Virus record (IMG/VR): IMGVR_UViG_3300042484_002275
Coordinates: 1 to 64,000 of that record
Source: a virus
DNA: 64,000 nt
Strand: one strand, 5' to 3'
Below, one piece after another: positions 55,179-64,000 of the stretch (position 1 is the first letter of the stretch; every line of letters begins with the position of its first letter). The notes beneath the pieces are model-generated. The model was given only the letters and a program-made list of their open reading frames with translations. It had not been told where the DNA came from and made no database searches. The position numbers and the translations under genes were made by a program.

Positions 55179-55703
55179 ATGATAACAGATCCAAAAGTAC
55201 CTTTTATTGATGAGGTAGAAGAGTTTAATGCCGTAATGGGCAAACCTAACAACTATGAACCAACTATCCCCGAAAGAAAAGAATGGGAGTTTGTATACAA
55301 TTTCATCCTTGAGGAATTGGAAGAATATAGAGAAGCTTGCGAAAGAGGAGACATCGTTGAGGTTTTGGATGCTTTGTGCGATATTGCTTATGTTTCCCTT
55401 GGGAACGGTACTATGTTACATGGCCTTAAGGATAAGATATGGCCAGCATATCAAGAAGTACAGGCATCAAATATGTCTAAAGCTTGCAAAACAGAAGACG
55501 AAGCTTTACAGACTGTCATTAAGAGAGCGCTCGAACAGAATGAAGCATGTCATCATGAAAAAGTTGGAGACTATTATATCGTCTATAGAACAAGAGATAG
55601 AAAAGTAATGAAGAACGTTAACTATTTCCGTCCGGACTTAAAACAATTCTTTACAGATAAAGAACTTCAGAAGTCATATTTAAAACAACTAACAGGAGAG
55701 TAG
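55179..55703 (+). CDS. MazG-like NTP pyrophosphohydrolase
   Basis: 174 residues. LEELEEYREACERGD followed by VLDALCDIAYVSLG gives the ExxE...ExxD metal pattern of the all-alpha NTP-PPase superfamily. The C-terminal 60 residues carry RPDLKQFF, seen in phage members. Likely hydrolyses non-canonical or canonical dNTPs, perhaps sanitising the pool for DNA modification (inference). Confidence 0.82.
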   Translation: MITDPKVPFIDEVEEFNAVMGKPNNYEPTIPERKEWEFVYNFILEELEEYREACERGDIVEVLDALCDIAYVSLGNGTMLHGLKDKIWPAYQEVQASNMSKACKTEDEALQTVIKRALEQNEACHHEKVGDYYIVYRTRDRKVMKNVNYFRPDLKQFFTDKELQKSYLKQLTGE

Positions 55704-55704
55704 T

Positions 55705-55902
55705 ATGCAAAAAGCATTAGACCATTTAGAGAAGCATAAAGTCTTTATTGAGACTTTAGGAACAGATATGATACCTTTATCGGAAGCTTACAAGGCAGTG
55801 GAGTTATCAATCGATGAACAATTACAGGACACTTTATCTTTACTACAGGAACAACTCGGAGGATTGACAGAAGAACTAGAAATACCAGAAGAAAATGATT
55901 AA
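55705..55902 (+). CDS. small unknown acidic protein
   Basis: 65 residues, helical (MQKALDHLEKHKVFIETLG), with an acidic C-terminus. Overlaps the DpdA-like gene by eight bases, hinting at a functional link. Confidence 0.5.
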   Translation: MQKALDHLEKHKVFIETLGTDMIPLSEAYKAVELSIDEQLQDTLSLLQEQLGGLTEELEIPEEND

Positions 55903-56689
55903 GATAGCTCACGAATCACCAAAAAGCATATTCAAACAGGTACAGAGTGTAACTGACTATGACTATGCACTTGTACATTTATTTGAAGAAGATCCTGAAT
56001 ACCTACAGCAATTTCAAGAGGCAAAGGAAAAAGGAAGAGAGATTATTCTAGATAATTCTATCTTTGAATTAGAAGAAGCTTTTGATGCAGAGAAGTTTGC
56101 AGGATGGGTATTAGAGTTACAACCAGATTGGTATATAGTTCCTGATGCTTTAGAGGATGCAAAGAAGACTTGCTCACAAATGGCAAATTGGATAAACAAA
56201 TATAAAAATCTTCCAGGAAAGAAGATAGGAGTTGTTCAAGGAACAACCTATCAGCAGATTAAATCTTGTTACGAATACATGGATAAGATTGCTGAAGTTG
56301 ATATGATTGCAATTTCATTTGACTATTCTTACTATGTTAAATCAGTTCCGCATCCAAACAAATATGTTTCCTGGATGATGGGTAGAGTAAAACTATTAGG
56401 AGATTTATTAAAGGATGGAATAATAAATGAGAATAAGAAGCATCACTTATTAGGATGCGGATTACCTCAAGAGTTTGCTTTCTATTCAGATTATAAATGG
56501 ATATACTCTTTAGATACTTCCAATCCAGTTGTTCACGGAATAAAAGGAATTGAATACAGAGAAGACGGACTATGGTCAAAAGAATCTCAGAAGTTATTTG
56601 AATTAATAAATCATCAGGTAGAAGATATTAATCCAATACTATATAATATCAATAAGTTCAAATGGTTTACAAATGGAAGCAAAGTATAA
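55895..56689 (+). CDS. dpdA: DpdA-like TGT-fold DNA transglycosylase
   Basis: 264 residues with the TGT-like barrel pattern of phage DpdA: IILDNSIFELEEAFD (catalytic-type Asp), PDWYIVPDALEDAKKT, VVQGTTYQ, MIAISFDYSYY and HHLLGCGLPQEFAFYS. Such proteins swap guanine in DNA for preQ0 or preQ1. The zinc cysteines of tRNA TGT are absent, as in phage DpdA. With FolE, QueD, QueE, QueC and QueF in the same genome this predicts a modified virion DNA. Confidence 0.78.
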   Translation: MIKIAHESPKSIFKQVQSVTDYDYALVHLFEEDPEYLQQFQEAKEKGREIILDNSIFELEEAFDAEKFAGWVLELQPDWYIVPDALEDAKKTCSQMANWINKYKNLPGKKIGVVQGTTYQQIKSCYEYMDKIAEVDMIAISFDYSYYVKSVPHPNKYVSWMMGRVKLLGDLLKDGIINENKKHHLLGCGLPQEFAFYSDYKWIYSLDTSNPVVHGIKGIEYREDGLWSKESQKLFELINHQVEDINPILYNINKFKWFTNGSKV

Positions 56690-56849
56690 AGTAGGACAAA
56701 AAGTTGATATTAATCGTGATAATGAAATACTAGAAGTACAGATATTCGGACATTTTAAAATGAGAGAAAGAGTACTTTACAGTGTTAGATCAGAAGGAAA
56801 GTTTCACGTAATAGAAGAATCAGAAATATTAGAAAGAGTAAATGATTAG
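56673..56849 (+). CDS. small unknown protein
   Basis: 58 residues (MEAKYKVGQKVDINRDNEIL), a beta-rich SH3-like layout. Overlaps both neighbours (16 and 8 bases), which supports it as a real coupled gene. Confidence 0.55.
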   Translation: MEAKYKVGQKVDINRDNEILEVQIFGHFKMRERVLYSVRSEGKFHVIEESEILERVND

Positions 56850-57369
56850 ACCTTGGATAGCATTTTTTAGTCAAACAGGATCAGAGATCGTAGAAGTATC
56901 AAAGCTTCTAGGAAGATGGCCTGATATGATAGTAACAAACGAAAGACCAGAACATCTTAGAAAGATTCATCCGGCTTTAGAGAACAAGCATTTAATCTTC
57001 GTAGATAATAAACCTTCAGAAGAAGAATTAGGACTAATATTAGGTCACTATAAAGAACCTTTAGTAACTCTTCATGGATGGTTAAGAGTTATGCCTCCGG
57101 ATATCTGTAATAGGTTTGAAATCTATAATGGACATCCAGGACTTATAACTGAACATCCAGAACTAAAAGGAAAAGATCCACAACAAAAAGCTTTTGACTT
57201 AGGATTAGAATCTTCCGGATGTGTTATTCATAGAGTAACAGAAGGAGTTGATGAAGGAGAGATACTTCGAAGTAGAAAAGTTTCTATAAAAGGGTTGGAA
57301 ATAGGAGAATTATTTCATATCTTACATAGTATATCAGTAAGTCTTTGGGTAGACTTCTTAAAAAATTAG
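56842..57369 (+). CDS. formyltransferase-like protein
   Basis: 175 residues. LHGWLRVMPPDICNRF and EIYNGHPGLITEH carry the Asn-His of the formyltransferase active site (NxHPxLL), and SGCVIHRVTEGVDEGEILR contains the catalytic-type Asp. It resembles PurN/GART-type 10-formyl-THF enzymes, slightly short. Substrate could be a nucleotide precursor or modified base. Confidence 0.78.
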   Translation: MIRPWIAFFSQTGSEIVEVSKLLGRWPDMIVTNERPEHLRKIHPALENKHLIFVDNKPSEEELGLILGHYKEPLVTLHGWLRVMPPDICNRFEIYNGHPGLITEHPELKGKDPQQKAFDLGLESSGCVIHRVTEGVDEGEILRSRKVSIKGLEIGELFHILHSISVSLWVDFLKN

Positions 57370-57371
57370 TT

Positions 57372-57896
57372 ATGAAAAGAATAGCATTAGTAGGAGCATC
57401 ATCAGTAGGTAAGACTACGGTATATGAATTACTTAAAAGTAAATTACCTGAGTATGATTTCATAAATGAATCAACAAGAACGGTTGGTAAATTTGGATTT
57501 CCTATTAATGAAGCAGGAACTTCTGAAACACAGCTTGCTATTTCTTCTTTCCATTTAGAAGCTCTATTAGCTCCTAAGGATGTAATCTTAGATAGATGTT
57601 ATTTGGATTTGGTAGTATACTCTACTTATATGGATAAGTTATCTACTAGCGCATATGATTACATATTAGATACTTGGGTAAGAGTTAGGCATCAGTATAC
57701 ACATTTTATTTACTTCCCTATCGAATTTGCATCAGTAGACGATGGAGTAAGAAGTGTAAACGAAGAATGGAGAGAGGCAATTGATAAGCAGTTTGAAATT
57801 AACTTAAAAGCAATTAAATTTGCTGGAGGAGATTATTTAACAGTAACAGGAAGTCCTAATCAAAGAGTTGAACAAATATTAAACTACATAAAATAA
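57372..57896 (+). CDS. AAA_28-type nucleotide kinase-like protein
   Basis: 174 residues. LVGASSVGKTTVYELL (about 5-20) is a Walker A; ILDRCYLDLVVYS provides the DR..D lid pattern and FINESTR follows the P-loop strand. Similar to NadR-like/AAA_28 kinases in phages. I chose the ATG after the previous stop. Substrate unknown, perhaps a nucleoside. Confidence 0.75.
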   Translation: MKRIALVGASSVGKTTVYELLKSKLPEYDFINESTRTVGKFGFPINEAGTSETQLAISSFHLEALLAPKDVILDRCYLDLVVYSTYMDKLSTSAYDYILDTWVRVRHQYTHFIYFPIEFASVDDGVRSVNEEWREAIDKQFEINLKAIKFAGGDYLTVTGSPNQRVEQILNYIK

Positions 57897-57897
57897 T

Positions 57898-58824
57898 ATG
57901 ACACAAGAATTAAATCAAGCAGAAGTTGTAAAGATTGCAGGAAAGCATCTAGGACAAGTAGGTGGAGCAGGTTATAGCGATACTTATGATCCAAGCCTAT
58001 TGGTAGAAATTCCACGTTACTTGAATAGAGAAGCGTATGGAATTGATGATAACAGTTTACCATTCGTGGGAGGAGATGTATGGAATGCATACGAAGTATC
58101 TGCAATTACTACAAAAGGACTTCCAGTTGTTGGAATGTTAAAGATTTGGTATCCAGCAGATTCAAAACTTCACGTAGAGTCTAAATCAATTAAATTGTAT
58201 TTGAATTCATTCAATATGACTCAATTGGGAGAAACAGATCATGAATGTATCAAGTTACTAAAACAAAGAGTAAAGAAAGACTTATCTGACTTACTACAAA
58301 CAAAAGTACAGGTAGAGATGTTTACCTCAGAGCATTCTCCAAGCTATGCCTTCAAAGGATATGCACCACTAGATGCTTTAGTAGATCTAAATGCAATTGA
58401 ATTTACTTCTTACCATTCAGACGCTACACAATTGGAAACAGAAGAAGTAGATGAGGATGTTGAAATAGGAGAAATAAAAGTACAATCAAATCTTTTAAGA
58501 TCAAATTGTAGAGTAACAAATCAACCAGACTGGGGTGATGTATTTATTCACATCAAGCCTAAAGCAGGAGTTGTTCCTAATCTACAATCACTAGCAAAAT
58601 ATATTGTAAGTCATAGACAAGTAAGTCACTTCCATGAAGAGATTTGTGAAATGATCTACATGCACTTAAAAGAAGCTTACAATCCAGAAGAATTAATGGT
58701 AGCTTGTCTTTACACTCGTAGAGGAGGATTAGATATTAATCCAATTAGAGCTTCACATAAGAAACTAATACCAGGATTCTTTACAGACATTACTTGTAGA
58801 ATGGCTAAAACATTACGTCAATAA
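57898..58824 (+). CDS. queF: QueF-like preQ0 reductase
   Basis: 308 residues, the long (type II) form. SNCRVTNQPDWGDVFI holds the catalytic Cys and Asp, ESKSIKLYLNSFN the substrate/NADPH signature, SHFHEEICEMI and CLYTRRGGLDINP the rest. Reduces preQ0 to preQ1 with NADPH. In a phage this suggests that DNA carries preQ1 rather than preQ0. Confidence 0.9.
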   Translation: MTQELNQAEVVKIAGKHLGQVGGAGYSDTYDPSLLVEIPRYLNREAYGIDDNSLPFVGGDVWNAYEVSAITTKGLPVVGMLKIWYPADSKLHVESKSIKLYLNSFNMTQLGETDHECIKLLKQRVKKDLSDLLQTKVQVEMFTSEHSPSYAFKGYAPLDALVDLNAIEFTSYHSDATQLETEEVDEDVEIGEIKVQSNLLRSNCRVTNQPDWGDVFIHIKPKAGVVPNLQSLAKYIVSHRQVSHFHEEICEMIYMHLKEAYNPEELMVACLYTRRGGLDINPIRASHKKLIPGFFTDITCRMAKTLRQ

Positions 58825-59105
58825 TGTCAGAAGGTAGGCAGATAACTGAAATGCGATTCAGAGTAATTGCAAAAAGAGAAGCTCCAGGAGATAGATGGAG
58901 ACTAGTAGATGATAATCATAAACCTTCTGGAGAGATCATAGAAGGTTTAGTTGAGACTTTGTCAGCTTACATGAAAAAAACCGGACACAAAGAAGGTTAT
59001 CGATTGGAGCCTTTGAGAGGAACTTTGATGGCAATAGAGTGGGCAGAGCCAGAAGCAGTAATACCACCACCTCCAAAAACTTATGATCTTTACGGGGAAT
59101 TTTAA
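58824..59105 (+). CDS. small unknown protein
   Basis: 93 residues, basic N-terminus, Pro-rich end (VIPPPPKTYDLYG). Coupled to queF (TAATG) and followed by a terminator, so it closes this operon. Possible accessory of the modification system. Confidence 0.5.
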   Translation: MSEGRQITEMRFRVIAKREAPGDRWRLVDDNHKPSGEIIEGLVETLSAYMKKTGHKEGYRLEPLRGTLMAIEWAEPEAVIPPPPKTYDLYGEF

Positions 59106-59111
59106 TACAAA

Positions 59112-59137
59112 AGAGTTGTTTAATCGCAACTCTTTTC
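59112..59137 (+). terminator. terminator after queF operon
   Basis: AAGAGTTG / CAACTCTT hairpin followed by TTT; contains the next promoter's TTG. Confidence 0.77.
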
Positions 59138-59146
59138 TTATCTTTA
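59116..59146 (+). promoter_or_regulatory. terminator-embedded TTG-N20-TATCTTTA promoter
   Basis: TTG 59116-59118, 20 bases, TATCTTTA 59139-59146, preceded by TTCT. Drives polA. Confidence 0.66.
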
Positions 59147-59164
59147 TAGTATATAAAATCAGTT

Positions 59165-61498
59165 ATGCAAATAGAAAAAAAGTACTACCATGTTGACAGT
59201 ATCGAGACTGTTAATCTTCTTATCGAACATATTAATCAGTCAGAGGTTATTGCCTATGATACTGAGACAAGTGGCTTAAATGTTAGAAAAGGATCTATCG
59301 TAGGATGGTCCATATCAGGAGAAGAAGGAATAGGATTTTATCTCCCTACTCAGAAATGGAATACAGAAACAAATCAATTGGAAGAATGTAGTATTGGTGG
59401 CAAAGGAGCACATGGTATTACTAAAAAGTTACTCCCGCTGCTTAAGGGTAAGAAACTAGTAATGCACAATGCTTCTTTTGACTGCCGTTTTACAAAGAAC
59501 TATTACGGAGTATCTTTATTAGAAGATCTTTGGGTAGATACAGCTCTACTTGTTCATACAGTACAGGAAGAGGGAGCAGGTATGGGAGTATTTGGATTAA
59601 AAGCATTAGCAATCTCTATTCAGAAAGAGATTGGATTAGATGTACAAGAAGCAGCCAATAAGGAACAAGTAGAGTTAAAAGAATCTATTAAAGCAAACGG
59701 AGGATCAACCACGAAAGACCTCTATGAAATTTTCAAAGCAGATATGGCAATTCTGTCAAAGTATGCTGCAGCCGATACAGATTTAACCCTCAGGGTTTGT
59801 AATCACTTCCTAAAAGTGTTAAAGGCGGAAGGATTAGAGAAATTCTTCTTTGAAGAAGAAGTAATGCCTCTTTATAGAGAAGTAACTATTCCAATGGAAG
59901 AGTTAGGAGTAGCATTAGATCTTCCACTACTGGAAAAGACTAAAGAGGATATTACAAATGATTTACAGTCAAATAAAAAGATTGTAATCGATAGCATTTT
60001 AAGTATTCCAGAGGCCAAGGAATGGGTAGTCGATACAGCACTATATACTTATCCACCTTCGCATAAAGGAAACTGGGCACAGAATTTAATTATGCTTCAT
60101 TCACTTCCCCTAGAAAGAAGCGAGAAGACTAGAAAGTATTCTTTAACTAAGAAAGCTATTGACGAATTAGATGAGAGTAACATAAAACAATTTCTACTAA
60201 CAGGAGATTTATCTCTACTAGACGAAATGGAAGTTGTTAGAATCTCTATGTCAATGTGGAAGGAAGACAATGAAGGAGACTATTTGAATATACAATCAAA
60301 GAAACACTTAGGTGAGATTGCATTTAAGTATATGGGAATTAAACCTCTTACTCAGACTAAAAAAGGACAAGATCAATTCGATATGGATATGTTAGAGGAA
60401 CTAGCCAAGACATATGAATGGGCAAATAATCTTAGAACATATAATAAGTTACTAAAGATTAAATCAACCTACATCGATAGATTCCTAGACGGTCAAGAAG
60501 ACGGAAGATACTATTTCTATTATAAGCAGCATGGTACAGTATCAGGACGATATGGTTCAGATGCACAACAATTACCTAAACCTAAAGAAGAAGGAGAAGA
60601 TACCCCACTACTTGTAAAATATACAAATGTAGTAAGAGAGTTCTTAATTGCAGGAGAAGGAAGAAAGTTAATCGATAATGATTATACTTCTCTAGAACCT
60701 CACTGCTTTGCTTCTGTAGCAGGTGATATTAATCTTCAAGAGATCTTTAACAACGGATGGGATTTTTATTCTACTGTTGCCATAAGAACTGAGAAGCTAG
60801 ATCAAGATAAAGTAAAGTATCCAAATGGTGTTTCACCTGATACTAAATCTCCTATCTTCTTAAAGAAATTAGATCCAGTAAAAAGAAATCAAGCAAAGGC
60901 TTATTCATTAGGAATTGCATACGGAATGGAAGCATACGCATTGGCTAAAACTCTAGATATATCTCAGAAAGAAGCTGATACTCTTGTAGCAGGTTACCTA
61001 GATGGTTTTCCTCAATTAAAAGAGTGGAGAGTTAATTCTAGAGAGCAAGTAAAACAACATGGGTATATCCAAAATAAAGTAGGACGAATCAGACACTTAC
61101 CAAAAGTAAAACTTATCTTTGAGAAATTTGGAGATCAAGTATTGGATTGGAGATTTAGAAAGAGTCTAGAGAATCAATACGGAAAAGAGCCTGTAATGCA
61201 GATGTATAGAGATTATCGAAATGGATTGAACAACTGCTTGAATTATCAGCTACAGTCACTAGCAGCGGCGGTTGTGAATAGAGCAGCAGTACAGATCAAC
61301 AGAAAGGCAAAAGAGTTAGGAATAGATGCTAGAGTACAGGCACAGATTCATGATCAACTTATCATAAACATTAGAGAAGATCAAGCAGAAATGTTTATGC
61401 CTTATGTAAAAGAGCTAATGGAACTAACAACACAACTTCCAGGAGTAACTCTAAAGGCACCACCACAAATAGCAAATAACTTTGCAGAAGGTCATTAG
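59165..61498 (+). CDS. polA: DNA polymerase I family protein with 3'-5' exonuclease
   Basis: 777 residues. The DnaQ-like exonuclease begins VIAYDTETSGLNV (D-x-E) near 35, with MHNASFDCRF and AAADTDLTLRV completing its motifs. Palm motif A is DNDYTSLEPHCF (about 505), motif B AKAYSLGIAYG (about 578) with Leu at the position equivalent to E. coli Phe762, and motif C QIHDQLIINI (about 729) with Gln where HDE is usual. No 5' nuclease domain; the separate gene at 18319 covers that. Probably the main replicase. Confidence 0.92.
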   Translation: MQIEKKYYHVDSIETVNLLIEHINQSEVIAYDTETSGLNVRKGSIVGWSISGEEGIGFYLPTQKWNTETNQLEECSIGGKGAHGITKKLLPLLKGKKLVMHNASFDCRFTKNYYGVSLLEDLWVDTALLVHTVQEEGAGMGVFGLKALAISIQKEIGLDVQEAANKEQVELKESIKANGGSTTKDLYEIFKADMAILSKYAAADTDLTLRVCNHFLKVLKAEGLEKFFFEEEVMPLYREVTIPMEELGVALDLPLLEKTKEDITNDLQSNKKIVIDSILSIPEAKEWVVDTALYTYPPSHKGNWAQNLIMLHSLPLERSEKTRKYSLTKKAIDELDESNIKQFLLTGDLSLLDEMEVVRISMSMWKEDNEGDYLNIQSKKHLGEIAFKYMGIKPLTQTKKGQDQFDMDMLEELAKTYEWANNLRTYNKLLKIKSTYIDRFLDGQEDGRYYFYYKQHGTVSGRYGSDAQQLPKPKEEGEDTPLLVKYTNVVREFLIAGEGRKLIDNDYTSLEPHCFASVAGDINLQEIFNNGWDFYSTVAIRTEKLDQDKVKYPNGVSPDTKSPIFLKKLDPVKRNQAKAYSLGIAYGMEAYALAKTLDISQKEADTLVAGYLDGFPQLKEWRVNSREQVKQHGYIQNKVGRIRHLPKVKLIFEKFGDQVLDWRFRKSLENQYGKEPVMQMYRDYRNGLNNCLNYQLQSLAAAVVNRAAVQINRKAKELGIDARVQAQIHDQLIINIREDQAEMFMPYVKELMELTTQLPGVTLKAPPQIANNFAEGH

Positions 61499-61501
61499 AA
61501 G

Positions 61502-61532
61502 TTGTTTCCTTAGATATTTATTCATATATTAA
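61502..61532 (+). promoter_or_regulatory. TTG-N20-TATATTAA promoter
   Basis: TTG 61502-61504, 20 bases, TATATTAA 61525-61532, preceded by TTCA. Drives groES-groEL. Confidence 0.62.
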
Positions 61533-61561
61533 TAAAATAAGTTATAAATTAAAATCAGTTT

Positions 61562-63510
<1,949 letters not shown>

Positions 63511-63533
63511 TATTAATTAAACAAATAAAAAAA

Positions 63534-63701
63534 ATGAACAAGCAAGAATTATTCGAACAAATCGATGAATTGTATCAAAGTTTTGTAGCAAGCCATAACG
63601 GAACTACTAAAAAATCACAAGCAGGAGCAAGAAAATCTATTGGAGAGGTTAAGAAATTAATCACGGACTATAGAAAAGCTTCAACAGCAGAGAGTAAATA
63701 A
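63534..63701 (+). CDS. histone-H1-like (Hc1-type) small protein
   Basis: 55 residues. MNKQELFEQIDELYQSFV, then KKSQAGARKSIGEVKKLITD with YRKASTAESK resembles the short Bacteroidetes histone-H1-like proteins (KxAxxRARKxxxxIxKxxKEYRKxS). Basic and helical. It may bind or compact DNA. Lies 23 bases after groEL. Confidence 0.6.
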   Translation: MNKQELFEQIDELYQSFVASHNGTTKKSQAGARKSIGEVKKLITDYRKASTAESK

Positions 63702-63780
63702 GAAGGGACCGAGAGGGGAGGGGGCGTCAAAACCTCCTCACCGAAGGTGTCACGCGCAAAATTAACCAATTAACAAACAT
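63702..63780 (+). other. GC-rich hairpin region
   Basis: A G-run block (63711-63725) facing CCTCCTC (63733-63739) and a GCGT/ACGC pair give a stable stem in an otherwise AT-rich genome. Could be a terminator without a T-run, or a regulatory RNA element. Confidence 0.4.
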
Positions 63781-64000
63781 ATGACAATTTTAACATCATT
63801 TATTCTAGTAGTAGCTATCACAGCAATAGCTCTATTCATTGCATACAATGTGCAAAAAGGTACAAAAACCTTAAAAGAATTTAAAACAGACTTCGATAAC
63901 AACGAGGAAGCTCAAGAGTTAGTACAGTTATCTAAAGAATTGTATAACAAAGACCTACGTCCAGTTACAGCAAAGAAAGCACCTAAGAAAGAAAAGGTAG
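63781..64000 (+). CDS. membrane protein, truncated by window edge
   Basis: 73 codons open to the window end. One N-terminal transmembrane span (about 2-24, ILTSFILVVAITAIALFIAY), then a Lys/Glu-rich soluble part (TKTLKEFKTDFDNNEEAQEL; KKAPKKEKV). Not recognised. Confidence 0.5.
   Translation, partial: MTILTSFILVVAITAIALFIAYNVQKGTKTLKEFKTDFDNNEEAQELVQLSKELYNKDLRPVTAKKAPKKEKV

Overview
The window is a dense, almost entirely plus-strand stretch of a large double-stranded DNA phage genome with a contractile (T4-like) tail. The base composition is AT-rich, there are no convincing Shine-Dalgarno sites, promoters match the Bacteroidetes TTG / TAnnTTTA pattern, and one phage protein ends in a type IX secretion sorting domain. 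Together these point to a Bacteroidetes host, most likely Flavobacteriia (inference). All three stop codons are used normally. No integrase, repressor, terminase, portal or capsid gene is visible here.

Layout: (1) 0.05-1.4 kb: APS-kinase-like, HAD, HxGH nucleotidyltransferase and DUF2061-like genes. (2) 1.5-14.5 kb: tail module with sheath, tube, a gp26-like gene joined to a second frame by a probable frameshift, tape measure, a tube-like baseplate protein, gp53/LysM-like protein, and a hub fused to a SleB-like cell-wall hydrolase. (3) 14.5-23.9 kb: replication and nucleotide module with a divergent PolA-like protein, gp32-like SSB, UvsX, 5'-3' nuclease, DnaB-like helicase, class I ribonucleotide reductase and a Holliday-junction-related nuclease. 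(4) 23.9-29.7 kb: an island of exported proteins (C-type lectin, cohesin/dockerin-like modules, T9SS tag, CsgG-like pore). (5) 29.7-34.3 kb: small genes, thioredoxin, QueC, a tail-fibre-like fragment, a lipoprotein and a structured RNA. (6) 34.4-38.3 kb: a 26-tRNA array covering all 20 amino acids, interrupted by an HNH gene and interspersed with structured spacers. (7) 38.3-49.1 kb: RNA-repair trio (phosphoesterase, kinase, ligase), many small genes, thymidylate synthase. (8) 49.1-59.1 kb: receptor-binding-type protein, QueD, QueE, FolE, DpdA-like and QueF, a secreted nuclease, MazG-like and other nucleotide enzymes. (9) 59.2-64 kb: full-length PolA, GroES, GroEL, a histone-H1-like protein and a truncated membrane protein.

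FolE, QueD, QueE, QueC and QueF form a complete GTP-to-preQ1 route. With a DpdA-like transglycosylase this predicts 7-deazaguanine-modified phage DNA. The RNA-repair genes next to the tRNA array suggest defence against host tRNA cleavage. RNR, thymidylate synthase, MazG-like and kinase genes support nucleotide supply.

The most novel signals are: four tRNAs (Gln, Lys, Phe, one CAU) in which the TTC T-loop is replaced by A-G-C-R-T-W-A and the D-loop GG is lost at the same time, while the other 22 tRNAs keep both; a 22-member promoter family with an invariant 20-nt spacer, several members built into terminator hairpins; the phage-encoded surface-display island; and a +1/-2 frameshift site in the tail-chaperone position.
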